A stretch of DNA of 64,000 nt from an uncultured Collinsella sp. Its GTDB lineage: Bacteria; Actinomycetota; Coriobacteriia; Coriobacteriales; Coriobacteriaceae. The notes beneath the pieces are model-generated. The model saw nothing but the letters and a program-made list of their open reading frames with translations, was not told where the DNA came from and searched no databases. The stretch lies in contig UQHZ01000003.1 in assembly GCA_900541055.1 (NCBI GenBank), positions 1-64,000 of the forward strand, given 5' to 3'. Each line of letters begins with the position of its first letter. Positions within the stretch are counted from its first letter, which is position 1. The position numbers and the translations under genes are program-made. Shown here piece by piece: positions 41,422 to 50,350 of the stretch.

Positions 41422-42099
41422 ATGTCGCTGCGCGGTGGAATCGGTCTGCCCGAGCTTCCTCTAGAGGACGGGCGGGAGTTTAGGCTCGGCATTATGGGTG
41501 GCACCTTTGATCCCATCCATTACGGGCACCTGGTGACCGCCGAGCAGGCGCGCGAGTCGCTCGACTTGGACGCTGTGCTCTTTATGCCGGCGGGTTCTCC
41601 TGCCTTTAAGCTTGACAAGCCGGTTACGCCTGCCGAGGACCGTTATGCCATGACGGTCCTCGCCACCGCCGCGAACCCGGCCTTTTTGGCGAGCCGGTTC
41701 GAGATCGACCGTCCGGGCGTAACCTATACGGCCGATACGCTTCATGCCCTTCGCGACTTTTACCCGCCGCAGGTAAAGCTCTACTTTATTACGGGCGCCG
41801 ATGCGATTATCGATATTGTGACCTGGCATGATGCCGAACGAATCGCTGAGCTTGCTACCTTTATTGCGGCGACGCGACCGGGCTTTGATATCGATACGGC
41901 GCGTGCCCGAATCAAAGAGTCGGGGCTGCCGTTCGACGTGCGCTATATTCAGATTCCGGCGCTGGCGATCAGCTCGACGAACATTCGTAAGCGAGTTGCC
42001 CGCGGCATGAGCGTGCGCTATCTTACGAGCGAGTCCGTGCTCGGCTACATTCGCAAACGCAGGCTATATGCCGATTTGGGCCAAGAAGATTTTGAGTGA
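41422..42099 (+). CDS. nadD: Nicotinate-nucleotide adenylyltransferase
   Basis: NadD makes deamido-NAD from nicotinate mononucleotide and ATP. In the 225 residues, the nucleotidyltransferase motif GGTFDPIHYGHL (with the HxGH-type site) is near 29-40, and ISSTNIRKRVARGMSVRYL closes the site near 188-206. About 20 extra residues precede the usual start. It begins three bases after obg. Confidence 0.94.
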   Translation: MSLRGGIGLPELPLEDGREFRLGIMGGTFDPIHYGHLVTAEQARESLDLDAVLFMPAGSPAFKLDKPVTPAEDRYAMTVLATAANPAFLASRFEIDRPGVTYTADTLHALRDFYPPQVKLYFITGADAIIDIVTWHDAERIAELATFIAATRPGFDIDTARARIKESGLPFDVRYIQIPALAISSTNIRKRVARGMSVRYLTSESVLGYIRKRRLYADLGQEDFE

Positions 42100-42111
42100 T
42101 GGGGGTCTACG

Positions 42112-42720
42112 TTGTCGGTAGAGGATCAGTTTGAGGGCGATGAGCGCGCGCTGCTCAAGCGCATTCAAGAGCTGCTCGATGTTCGCATGAAGGATAAGCG
42201 CAAGCGCTATGTGCATTCGCTGGGTGTTGCTGAGACCGCACTTCATCTGGCCGAGGTCTACGGCGTTGACCGCTTTGATGCCGCTGCCGCCGGCCTGATC
42301 CATGACTGGGACAAGGTGCTTTCCGACGACGAGCTGGTCACGCGCGCTCTGCACTACGGCATTAAGATTGCCGGCTCTCCTTCCGCCGCGACGCCGCTTT
42401 TGCATGGCCCTGTTGCCGCCTATGAGCTTCCGCAGCTTTTCCCTGAGTTGTCGTTGGCCGTTTTCCAGGCTGTCGACCGTCACACCGTGGGTGCCTGCGA
42501 CATGACGCCGCTCGATATGGTGGTCTTTGTGGCCGATGCCATCGAGCCCAACCGCCACGGCGACTATGCCCATGCGTTGCGCAAGATGGTGGGGGAGTCG
42601 ACGCTCGATGAGTTGTTCTTCTCCTGTTTTGCGCAGGGTCTGGTCTATGTGATCCAGTCCGGGCGCTATCTTTATCCCACGGCTATTTCGATTTACAACC
42701 ATTACGCCCAGCTGCGCTAG
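42112..42720 (+). CDS. yqeK: YqeK-type HD domain hydrolase
   Basis: A 202-residue HD-domain protein. The metal-binding set is seen in HSLGVAETA, GLIHDWDK (the HD pair), HGPVAAY and the late YD-like segment. YqeK proteins split diadenosine tetraphosphate into ADP. The nadD-yqeK-rsfS order is widely conserved. The TTG start follows TGATGGGGG. Confidence 0.9.
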   Translation: MSVEDQFEGDERALLKRIQELLDVRMKDKRKRYVHSLGVAETALHLAEVYGVDRFDAAAAGLIHDWDKVLSDDELVTRALHYGIKIAGSPSAATPLLHGPVAAYELPQLFPELSLAVFQAVDRHTVGACDMTPLDMVVFVADAIEPNRHGDYAHALRKMVGESTLDELFFSCFAQGLVYVIQSGRYLYPTAISIYNHYAQLR

Positions 42721-42747
42721 CTCGGGCTGTCTAGAAAGAGGTATTCC

Positions 42748-43203
42748 ATGGCCGACGAGACCATGACCGACGAGCAGATTCTTGAAGGTGTGGAGCACAA
42801 GAGCTTCGTCGCCACGTCCGACCGCACCGCCGCCTCGCTGTCCGCGAGCGGTGTCGCCGCCGAGGATGTCGCCCGCGCCGCCGCGCAGGCCGCCTACGAC
42901 AAGAAGGGCGAGGACGTTCAGGTGCTCGACCTGACCGAGCTTTCCGACGTATGCGACTACTTTGTGCTTGCCACCGGTACCAACAACCGCCAGGTCGATT
43001 CTATCGTCGACGAGATCGAGGAGAAGGTCGCCGAGGCTTGCGGCGAGCACCCGTTCTCCATCGAGGGTCGCGAGCAGAAGACCTGGATGCTCATGGACTA
43101 TGGTTCGGTTGTCGTCCACGTCTTCACTCCCGAGGCGCGCGACTTCTACCGTCTCGAAAAGCTCTGGGGTGACGCTCCCCAGCTCCCCCTCAACCTCCTC
43201 TAG
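42748..43203 (+). CDS. rsfS: Ribosomal silencing factor RsfS
   Basis: RsfS binds L14 and blocks subunit joining under poor nutrition. The 151 residues have a ~40-residue low-complexity N-terminal extension, then the family domain: LDLTELSDVCDYFVLATGTNNRQVD and YGSVVVHVFTPEARDFY. ATG 42748 has AAAGAGG upstream. It ends the nadD-yqeK-rsfS group, before a bidirectional terminator. Confidence 0.95.
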   Translation: MADETMTDEQILEGVEHKSFVATSDRTAASLSASGVAAEDVARAAAQAAYDKKGEDVQVLDLTELSDVCDYFVLATGTNNRQVDSIVDEIEEKVAEACGEHPFSIEGREQKTWMLMDYGSVVVHVFTPEARDFYRLEKLWGDAPQLPLNLL

Positions 43204-43244
43204 TAGCTCATTTGAGACGGGGTTTAGCTAGCCTCACGCATATC

Positions 43245-43286
43245 GCCGGGCAGTTGCGGTTTTCCGCACCTGCCCGGCTTTCTTTT
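43245..43286. terminator. Terminator between convergent rsfS and dinB
   Basis: GCCGGGCAG pairs with CTGCCCGGC, with an inner TGCGG/CCGCA, followed by TTTCTTTTTG on the plus strand. A-rich sequence on the other side is limited, so it mainly serves rsfS. Confidence 0.8.
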
Positions 43287-43299
43287 TGCCCAAAGGCGG

Positions 43300-44553
43300 T
43301 TAATCGTTGAAGCGGGATTGGCGGCCGAAGGAAAGGGCGCTGTCGCCGAATTTGTCTCGGACGGCGTCGATGGCGACGGAGAGGTCGCGGCGGTCGCTGG
43401 ATTGGGCTCCGCGGTCATCGATCTCGCAGAACAGGTCGGTCTGGATGCCGCCTTGGTGGTCGAAGTCGCTCATGCCGATGCCCGCTAAGCGAACATGCAT
43501 GCCTTCCTGCCAGATGTTGTCGAGCAGTTCGAGCGCAACCGCCACGAAGATGTTCTCATCGTCGGTCGGATGAGGCAGCCGGCGCTGTGCCGTACGCCCG
43601 CTGCCATACGAATACTTGAGTTTGAGCGTTACCGTGGCACCCGTCAGCCCCTGACGGCGCAGACGGCGTCCCACTGACTCTCCCAACAGCGCAATCGCCG
43701 CCTCAATATCCCCACGCTCAGTCAAATCTTTAGCAAAGGTGCGTTCATTGCTGACCGACTTGACCTCGCGCTCTTCATCGAGACTCGTGACTTCGGAGAT
43801 TTCGAGTCCCAGCGCACGCTGGCGCATGCGTTCGCCGTTGACACCAAAAATAGAGGACAAGGTGGATTCCGGTGCGCGTGACAGCTCGCCAAGCGTGTAG
43901 ATGCGCATGCGGCGCAGCCGTTCCTCGGCCGAGCGTCCGATGCCGCTCATGGCAGATACCGGCAGCGCGGCCAAAAAGCGCTGCTCGGTTCCGGGGCGCA
44001 CGATGGTCAGTCCAAACGGCTTATCCCGCTCGCTTGCGATCTTTGCGACCGTCTTGTTGCAGCCCACGCCAATGGAGCACGTTACTCCCAGCGTTGCCAC
44101 GCGGTCGCTTATACGCCGCGCAACCAGCAGCGGGTCTTCGGGCGCAAAGCGACCCGGTGTGATATCGATAAAGGCTTCGTCGATGGACACGCGCTCAACA
44201 CGCGGGGTCTCGTCGGCGAGAATCGCCATGACTTGCGCGCTCACCTCGCGGTAGCGATCAAAGTGCCCGTGCGTCCAAATGGCTTGCGGGCACAAGCGCC
44301 GCGCCTCGGCCGAGGGCATGGCAGAGTGCACGCCAAAGCGACGTGCCTCATATGAACACGTGGACACGACGCCACGCGAATCGGCGTCTCCGCCCACGAT
44401 GAGCGGTTTTCCGCGCCATTCGGGATGGTCGAGCATCTCCACGCTCGCAAAAAACGCATCGAGGTCCATGAGGCCCACCGCCGGACCCGTCCATTGAGGC
44501 GGCGTGACGCCCATGGCATCCTCATAACCGTATGTATGTTCGCGTCTTTCCAT
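43300..44553 (-). CDS. dinB: DNA polymerase IV
   Basis: A Y-family translesion polymerase of 417 residues. Catalytic acidic residues are in GLMDLDAFFASVE (~27-39) and RVSIDEAFIDITP (~118). SIGVGCNKTVAKIAS, the HhH region GIGRSAEERL, and a little-finger domain follow. No C-terminal beta-clamp peptide of the QxxLF form is obvious (it ends SALSFGRQSRFND, with a weak LSFG). The ATG 44553 has a TATACT about 10-20 bases upstream; no clear LexA box was found. Confidence 0.94.
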   Translation of the reverse strand: MERREHTYGYEDAMGVTPPQWTGPAVGLMDLDAFFASVEMLDHPEWRGKPLIVGGDADSRGVVSTCSYEARRFGVHSAMPSAEARRLCPQAIWTHGHFDRYREVSAQVMAILADETPRVERVSIDEAFIDITPGRFAPEDPLLVARRISDRVATLGVTCSIGVGCNKTVAKIASERDKPFGLTIVRPGTEQRFLAALPVSAMSGIGRSAEERLRRMRIYTLGELSRAPESTLSSIFGVNGERMRQRALGLEISEVTSLDEEREVKSVSNERTFAKDLTERGDIEAAIALLGESVGRRLRRQGLTGATVTLKLKYSYGSGRTAQRRLPHPTDDENIFVAVALELLDNIWQEGMHVRLAGIGMSDFDHQGGIQTDLFCEIDDRGAQSSDRRDLSVAIDAVRDKFGDSALSFGRQSRFND

Positions 44554-44669
44554 GTCATGAGTATACCGCGCAGCTCATGTGGGGTGCGTGTATGTGCTTG
44601 CAAATCCCGAATTCTTGTCTAAGATATGGATTTGCCCTCGACTACACCGAAGAAGTTGGTCTCACGGAC

Positions 44670-44698
44670 TTCACCTGCCCGCGTCGATGGCGTATTAT
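44670..44698 (+). promoter_or_regulatory. Promoter of the rpsP operon
   Basis: TTCACC (44670-44675) and TATTAT (44693-44698) with a 17-base spacer, about 50 bases before rpsP. Confidence 0.65.
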
Positions 44699-44754
44699 GT
44701 TCAACTGTTTGTTTGTAGTTGCAGCCTAAAGCTGCTTGGTTGGAGGAGTTTCCT

Positions 44755-45096
44755 TTGGCAGTCAAGATTCGCCTTGCTCGTCACGGCGCTAAGAAGCGTC
44801 CGTACTACCGTGTCGTCGTCGCCGATTCCCGCGCCCCGCGTGACGGTCGTATCATCGAGGAGGTTGGCCGCTACAACCCGATGACCGCCCCCAAGACCAT
44901 CAACCTCGACCTCGAGAAGATCGCCGACTGGCAGTCCAAGGGCGCTCAGCTCACCGACGCCGTCGCCGCTCTGGTCAAGGCCGCCAACGAGGGCGAGAAG
45001 ACCGAGACCGTCGTCAAGAAGTCCAAGAAGCAGCTCGCCAAAGAGGCCGAGGCCGCTAAGGCTGCCGCTGAGGCCGCTGAGGGCGCCGAGGAGTAA
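44755..45096 (+). CDS. rpsP: 30S ribosomal protein S16
   Basis: A 113-residue S16. TTG 44755 starts the family N-terminus (M)AVKIRLARHGAKKRPYYRVVV, with GGAGGAG upstream; the frame opens earlier at 44719. The last ~35 residues are a Lys/Ala/Glu-rich extension. It heads rpsP-khpA-rimM-trmD-lepB. Confidence 0.97.
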   Translation: MAVKIRLARHGAKKRPYYRVVVADSRAPRDGRIIEEVGRYNPMTAPKTINLDLEKIADWQSKGAQLTDAVAALVKAANEGEKTETVVKKSKKQLAKEAEAAKAAAEAAEGAEE

Positions 45097-45099
45097 ATC

Positions 45100-45384
45100 G
45101 TGCCTGAGGTTGACGCTGCACAGCTCGAGGGTGAGGCAATGCTCTCAGATCGCATCGCCGATCTCGTCGAATATCTCGTTGTTCAGATCGTCGACAACCC
45201 GGATTCCGTGAGCCTTGAGGTCATCGATGGTGACGACGCCTCTACGATTGAGGTTTCGGTCGCCGAGGATGACGTCGCTAAGGTCATCGGCCGTCGTGGC
45301 CGTACCATCAAGGCCATTCGCACGCTCGCCCGTGCACTGGCCGCTCGCCTCGACACTGCTGTCGAGGTAGAGGTTCTGGGCTAG
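45100..45384 (+). CDS. khpA: KH-domain RNA-binding protein KhpA
   Basis: A small RNA-binding protein with a single KH domain; the GxxG loop is GRRG in KVIGRRGRTIKAIRTLARA. The rpsP-khpA-rimM order is conserved. GTG 45100 gives 94 residues; ATG 45139 (81 residues, GAGGGTGAGG upstream) is closer to the usual length and is a strong alternative. Confidence 0.92.
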   Translation: MPEVDAAQLEGEAMLSDRIADLVEYLVVQIVDNPDSVSLEVIDGDDASTIEVSVAEDDVAKVIGRRGRTIKAIRTLARALAARLDTAVEVEVLG

Positions 45385-45388
45385 GACC

Positions 45389-45910
45389 TTGAGGTCCCAG
45401 TACAAAAACATCGCCCGTGTGGTCAAGCCGCACGGAAGGAAGGGGGAGGTCCTCGCGCAGCCGCTGCGGGGGCTTCCTTCTGTATTAGAGCCTGGTATGC
45501 GCGTCGCCCTGACGCCGCCGGCGCTCAAGCGCGACCGCTTTTGCACGGTCGTGTCCGTCACAGATACGGGCGATGGCGATCTGGTCTCGTTTGAGGGCAT
45601 TGACGACTTGACGGCCGCCGAGGGCATCACGGGATGCTACGTGCTGGCAAATCGTGACGACTTTGAGCTCGATTCGCTCGACGCTGCCTATACCGACCTG
45701 ATGGGTCGCGAGGTGGTCGACGAGCGCTTCGGTTCGCTCGGCACGATCGTTGAGATCATGTCGACGCCCGCTAACGATGTTTGGGTTGTCGAGGGTGATC
45801 GGTACGGCGAGGTACTGATTCCCGTGATCGAGCAGGTCGTGCTCGATCTTCCCGACACAGGAACAATTTCCGTCCACGTGATGGACGGCCTGATCGATAT
45901 GGACAAGTAG
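45389..45910 (+). CDS. rimM: Ribosome maturation factor RimM
   Basis: RimM assists 30S head assembly. The 173 residues have an N-terminal beta-barrel (NIARVVKPHGRKGEVLAQPL) and a C-terminal PRC-barrel (DLMGREVVDERFGSLGTIVE; VLIPVIEQVV). It begins TTG 45389, four bases after khpA. It ends 10 bases before trmD. Confidence 0.92.
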   Translation: MRSQYKNIARVVKPHGRKGEVLAQPLRGLPSVLEPGMRVALTPPALKRDRFCTVVSVTDTGDGDLVSFEGIDDLTAAEGITGCYVLANRDDFELDSLDAAYTDLMGREVVDERFGSLGTIVEIMSTPANDVWVVEGDRYGEVLIPVIEQVVLDLPDTGTISVHVMDGLIDMDK

Positions 45911-45920
45911 GGAGGACAAC

Positions 45921-46679
45921 ATGCTGATTGAGACCCTTTCGGTCTTTCCCGAGATGTTTGAGCCTATCATGTCCACGTCGATTTTGGGCCGCGCCCGCAA
46001 GGCCGGCCTTTTTGATTTTAAGGCGTATAACCTGCGCGACTGGACGCACGACCGTCATCGTACCGTCGATGACGAGCCGTACGGCGGCGGGCAGGGCATG
46101 CTCATGAAGGTCGAGCCTATTGCCGAGGCCATCGAGGCCATCAGCTCCGAGGGTCCCAAGCCCACCGTAGTGTTCTTCACCCCCTGTGGCGAGCCCTTTA
46201 CGCAACATGTGGCCGAGCGCCTGCTCAAAAGTGAGCGCCTGCTGTTTGTGTGCAGCCGCTACGAGGGCGTCGACGAGCGTGCGTATGCGTATGCCGATGA
46301 GCGTCTGTCGATTGGCGACTACGTGCTTACGGGTGGCGAACTTCCCGCTATGGTCGTTGCCGATGCCGTCGTACGCCTGATTCCTGGCGCCCTGGGCGAC
46401 GAGATGAGCAATGTGGACGAGTCGTTCTCGACCGCCGAGGACGGAGGCCTGCTCGAGTACGCGCAGTACACCCGTCCCGCCGAGTTCAACGGCGAGGGCG
46501 TGCCGCCGGTGCTCGTGAGTGGCGATCACGCCAAGGTCGATGCCTGGCGTCGCAAGAACGCCATCGAGCGCACCTGCCGCTGGCGTCCCGATCTGATCGA
46601 GACGGCGCGCCTTACGCCCCAGGAGCGTGCGTACGCGCAGGAGATTTTGGACGCTTCGTATTCGCAGAGCGAGGAGTGA
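45921..46679 (+). CDS. trmD: tRNA (guanine-N1)-methyltransferase
   Basis: TrmD methylates G37 of tRNAs that read CNN codons and so prevents frameshifts. The 252-residue SPOUT enzyme has DDEPYGGGQGMLMKVEP, CSRYEGVDERAYAY and the knotted SAM site SIGDYVLTGGELPAM. DEMSNVDESFS follows. It starts with GGGAGGACAAC upstream. Confidence 0.97.
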   Translation: MLIETLSVFPEMFEPIMSTSILGRARKAGLFDFKAYNLRDWTHDRHRTVDDEPYGGGQGMLMKVEPIAEAIEAISSEGPKPTVVFFTPCGEPFTQHVAERLLKSERLLFVCSRYEGVDERAYAYADERLSIGDYVLTGGELPAMVVADAVVRLIPGALGDEMSNVDESFSTAEDGGLLEYAQYTRPAEFNGEGVPPVLVSGDHAKVDAWRRKNAIERTCRWRPDLIETARLTPQERAYAQEILDASYSQSEE

Positions 46680-46681
46680 GA

Positions 46682-47245
46682 ATGGTTCCATCGCAGCATT
46701 CCGCGTTGAGGGGCGCTTTTGAGTGGATCGCGGTCATCGCGATCGCATTGGTCGCCACCTTCTTGATTCGCTCGTTTGTGGTCGAGCCCTTTGTGGTGCC
46801 CACCGGCTCCATGGAGTCCACGATCGAGATTGGCGACCAGATCCTGGCACAAAAGGTGAGCCTCGAGCTCGGTCAGCCCGTCAAGCAGGGCGATATCGTG
46901 GTGTTTCACAACCCCGATGGCACCTCCGAGCATGATGTTCTTGTCAAGCGTGTTATTGCCACGGCCGGCCAGACGGTCGACCTGCAGGATGGCAAGGTGG
47001 TCGTTGACGGCCAAGCGCTCGACGAGGACTATACGACGGGCATGAGCTGGCCACTTTCGGTCCAAGCGCCCGGTGCTCAGGTAAGCTATCCCTACACCGT
47101 TCCCGACGGGTGCGTGTGGGTGATGGGCGACAACCGCGAAAACTCTGCCGACTCACGCTACTTTGGTCCCGTCGATCGCTCTGATTTGATCGCTGTGGCG
47201 CTTGTGCGCTACTGGCCGCTCAACCGCATCGGCGCTATCGACTAA
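46682..47245 (+). CDS. lepB: Signal peptidase I
   Basis: A 187-residue type I signal peptidase that removes signal peptides outside the membrane. One membrane helix (~14-30) is followed by the nucleophile Ser43 in VPTGSMEST and the general base Lys89 in VLVKRVIA. GDNRENSADSRYFGPV is the conserved C-terminal box. ATG 46682 is two bases after trmD, with GAGGAG upstream; an in-frame start at 46676 overlaps trmD. Confidence 0.96.
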   Translation: MVPSQHSALRGAFEWIAVIAIALVATFLIRSFVVEPFVVPTGSMESTIEIGDQILAQKVSLELGQPVKQGDIVVFHNPDGTSEHDVLVKRVIATAGQTVDLQDGKVVVDGQALDEDYTTGMSWPLSVQAPGAQVSYPYTVPDGCVWVMGDNRENSADSRYFGPVDRSDLIAVALVRYWPLNRIGAID

Positions 47246-47304
47246 AAACCGCTATAGTACAGTACCTAACCGTGTAATCGTTTCGACGAGGGGATATTAG
47301 AGGC

Positions 47305-48216
47305 ATGAACGCTTCATCGCTTTCCTTCCAAGACATCATCCTGCGCCTCCAGCAGTACTGGGGCGAGCAGGGCTGCGTCATTATGCAGCCCTATGACTCC
47401 GAGGTCGGTGCCGGTACCTTCCATACCGCGACCACGCTGCGCTCGCTCGGTCCCGCCGAGTGGCGCACCTGCTATGCGCAGCCCTGCCGCCGTCCCGCCG
47501 ACGGCCGCTACGGCGAGAACCCCAACCGCATGCAGCACTACTATCAGTTCCAGGTGCTCATCAAGCCTTCTCCGGTTAACGCCCAGGAGCTCTACCTGGG
47601 GTCTCTTGCCGCTATCGGTCTGGACCCCAACGACCATGACGTCCGCTTTGTCGAGGACGACTGGGAGAGCCCGACGCTCGGCGCCTGGGGCCTTGGCTGG
47701 GAGGTCTGGCTCAATGGCATGGAGGTCACGCAGTTTACGTACTTCCAGCAGGTGGGCGGCATCGAGGTCGACCCCGTGCCCGTCGAGATCACCTACGGCC
47801 TGGAGCGTATCGCCATGTACGCCCAGGGCGTTAACTCGGTCTACGACCTGGTGTGGAGCTACCTGCCCGACGGCACGCCCATGACCTATGGCGACGTGTT
47901 CCTCGAGAACGAGCGCGAGTTCAGTGCCTATAACTTTGAGGTCGCTAACGTCGAGATGATGCGTCAGAAGTTTGACGACTACGAGGCCGAGTGCCATTCC
48001 TGCCTGGAGCGCAAGCTGCCGCTGCCGGCATATGACTGCGTCATGAAGTGCAGCCACGCTTTCAACCTGCTCGATGCTCGCGGCGCCCTGTCCGCGGTCG
48101 AGCGTGCCAACTACATCCTGCGCGTCCGCGCCGTCGCCAAGGCGTGCTGCGAGGCCTACATGGCCGAGGTCGCCGGAGTCAACGAGAATGCCGATCAGGA
48201 AGGCGAGGTGGCGTAA
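47305..48216 (+). CDS. glyQ: Glycine-tRNA ligase, alpha subunit
   Basis: The 303-residue alpha subunit of the alpha2beta2 bacterial GlyRS, holding the aminoacylation site. It begins SFQDIILRLQQYWGEQGCVI and has MQPYDSEVGAGTFHTATTLR, EVWLNGMEVTQFTYFQQVGG and VEITYGLERIAMY. The presence of the bacterial two-subunit form is notable because many Actinobacteria use the single-chain enzyme. The gene is four bases before glyS. Confidence 0.97.
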   Translation: MNASSLSFQDIILRLQQYWGEQGCVIMQPYDSEVGAGTFHTATTLRSLGPAEWRTCYAQPCRRPADGRYGENPNRMQHYYQFQVLIKPSPVNAQELYLGSLAAIGLDPNDHDVRFVEDDWESPTLGAWGLGWEVWLNGMEVTQFTYFQQVGGIEVDPVPVEITYGLERIAMYAQGVNSVYDLVWSYLPDGTPMTYGDVFLENEREFSAYNFEVANVEMMRQKFDDYEAECHSCLERKLPLPAYDCVMKCSHAFNLLDARGALSAVERANYILRVRAVAKACCEAYMAEVAGVNENADQEGEVA

Positions 48217-48219
48217 GCC

Positions 48220-50316
48220 ATGGCAGACGCTAAGGATTTCCTGTTTGAGATCGGTACGGAAGAAATGCCCTCCGCACCGCTGAACAATGCCGTCAAGCAG
48301 CTTGGCACCATGATCGCCAAGGGTCTCGACGAGGCCGGTCTGGCCCACGGCGAGGTCCGCGTGATCTCGAGCCCGCGCCGCCTGGCTGCGCTCGTTGCCG
48401 ACGTCGCCACCGCGACCGACGAGGTTCACGAGGTCAAGCGCGGCCCCGCGGCCAACATCGCCTTCGATGCCGACGGTAACGCCACCAAGGCCGCCCAGGG
48501 CTTCGCCCGCAAGTGCGGTGTGGCTGCCGAGGATCTGGTCCGTCGCGAGGACACCGACGGCCGTGAGTACGTCTTTGCCGAGAAGAACATCCCTTCCGCC
48601 CCGGCCACCCCGATCCTGACGGCCCTGTGCGAGAAGACTATCGCTGGCCTGCAGTGGCCCAACTACCGCTCTCAGCGCTGGGGTCACGAGCATGCGACCT
48701 TTGTTCGTCCGGTCCGCTGGATCTGCTGCCTTCTGGGCGAGGACGTTGTGCCCGTGTCGTTTGCCGACGTGACGAGTGGCAACACCACGCGTGGTCATCG
48801 CGTGCTTGGCCCCGGTGACCATGTGGTCGCCAGCCCCGCCGTCTACGAGCAGGTGCTCGAGAACGCCGGCGTGCTTTCTGCCGAGCGCCGTCGCGAGGCC
48901 ATCCTTGCCGGTATCGCCGAGGTCGAGGCTGCCCGTCCCGGCTGCCATGTCGATACGCCCAAGAAGGTCTTTGAGGAGGTCATCAACCTCTGCGAGTGGC
49001 CGACGGTGCTCGTCGGTACCTTCGATGAGGAGTTCCTCAAGGTCCCGCACGAGATCATCTGCGAGTCCATGCTCACCAACCAGCGCTACTTCCCGATCTA
49101 TGACGGCGAGGGCAAGCTCACGCGTGAGTTCGTGGTCGTCTCCAACAGCAAGCCCGAGAACGCCGAGCGCGTGATCGACGGCAACGAGCGCGTTGTGCGT
49201 GCCCGTCTGGACGATGCCAAGTTCTTCTACGAGGAGGACCTGAAGATCTCCCTCGACGAGTTCCGCGAGCGTCTGGCCAAGGTCGCCTTCCAGGAGAAGC
49301 TCGGTAGCGTGCTCGCCAAGTCCGAGCGCATCGAGCAGCTCGCGCTCGTTATTGCCCGTGAGGCCCATCTTGGTGCCCACCTTGCCGCCGACGCTGCTCG
49401 CGCCGCGCACCTGTGCAAGGCCGACCTGGTATCCAACGCCGTCGTCGAGTTCACGAGCCAGCAGGGCGTGATGGGCGGTTATTACGCGACCGCGATGGGG
49501 GAGAACGACGAGGTCGCCCACGCTATTCGCGATCACTATCGTCCTCGCTTTGCCGGTGACGAGCTGCCCGAGGGCACCGCTGGCTGCATCGTGGCCTGTG
49601 CCGACAAGCTCGATACCATCGCCGGTATCTTTGCCATCGGCGAGCCCCCGACCGGCTCTTCGGACCCCTACGCGCTGCGTCGTGCCGCTATCGGCATCAT
49701 CAACATCCTGCGCGACCGCCTGCCGATCGATCCCACATCGCTCATCGACTTTGCGCTCGAGCTCTATAGCGAGCAGGGCATTGAGTTCGACGCCGCCGAG
49801 GTCGCCCAGCAGATTCGTGACTTCTTCCATGGCCGCCTGGTGAGCATGGCCCGCGACGAAAAGATCCCGGCCGATACCGTTGCCGCCGTCTCTGCGGTGC
49901 ACATCATCGCCCCGTCCGTCTTCTTCGCCCGCTGCGCCGCCCTCGACGAGGCCCGCAAGAACGACGCCGAGACGTTCGACAACCTTGCGACCGCCTATGC
50001 TCGCGCCGCGCATATCTCCAAGCCCGAGCTGGGCGTGGAGTACGACCGCAGCCTGATGGGCGAGGTCGAGCTCGCGCTTGCCGATGCCTCCGAGGCCGCT
50101 CAGACCGCTGTAGATGCCGCCCTCGCTGCCGAGGATTACCCGGCCGCATTTGCTGCCCTCGCCGCCCTGCGCGCGCCCATCGACCGTTTCTTCGATGAGG
50201 TTATGGTCATGGACAAGGACGAGCAGCTCCGCGATAATCGCCTTAAGCTGCTCAACCGCTTCGAGGCCGTTTTCTCCGGCATTGCCAACATCGGTGAGCT
50301 TGCCCGCAAAAAGTAA
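48220..50316 (+). CDS. glyS: Glycine-tRNA ligase, beta subunit
   Basis: The 698-residue beta subunit that binds tRNA-Gly. FLFEIGTEEMPSAPL opens the family domain, with ISSPRRLAALV, WPKSQRWGHE-like PNYRSQRWGHEHATF, and the HD-like region ADLVSNAVVEFTSQQGVMGG. A C-terminal anticodon-binding domain ends in FFDEVMVMDKDEQLRDNRL. It follows glyQ directly. Confidence 0.97.
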   Translation: MADAKDFLFEIGTEEMPSAPLNNAVKQLGTMIAKGLDEAGLAHGEVRVISSPRRLAALVADVATATDEVHEVKRGPAANIAFDADGNATKAAQGFARKCGVAAEDLVRREDTDGREYVFAEKNIPSAPATPILTALCEKTIAGLQWPNYRSQRWGHEHATFVRPVRWICCLLGEDVVPVSFADVTSGNTTRGHRVLGPGDHVVASPAVYEQVLENAGVLSAERRREAILAGIAEVEAARPGCHVDTPKKVFEEVINLCEWPTVLVGTFDEEFLKVPHEIICESMLTNQRYFPIYDGEGKLTREFVVVSNSKPENAERVIDGNERVVRARLDDAKFFYEEDLKISLDEFRERLAKVAFQEKLGSVLAKSERIEQLALVIAREAHLGAHLAADAARAAHLCKADLVSNAVVEFTSQQGVMGGYYATAMGENDEVAHAIRDHYRPRFAGDELPEGTAGCIVACADKLDTIAGIFAIGEPPTGSSDPYALRRAAIGIINILRDRLPIDPTSLIDFALELYSEQGIEFDAAEVAQQIRDFFHGRLVSMARDEKIPADTVAAVSAVHIIAPSVFFARCAALDEARKNDAETFDNLATAYARAAHISKPELGVEYDRSLMGEVELALADASEAAQTAVDAALAAEDYPAAFAALAALRAPIDRFFDEVMVMDKDEQLRDNRLKLLNRFEAVFSGIANIGELARKK

Positions 50317-50350
50317 GCCAGCTTGCGCATAAGCGCAAAAGGAGCCCCGC

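Noticed and set aside
44554..44754. A LexA/SOS box before dinB
   Set aside because: I looked for GAAC-N4-GTTC-like and CTG-N10-CAG-like palindromes and found none that was convincing.
47246..47304. T-box riboswitch before glyQ
   Set aside because: The gap is only 59 bases, too short for a T-box, and the conserved T-box sequence is absent.
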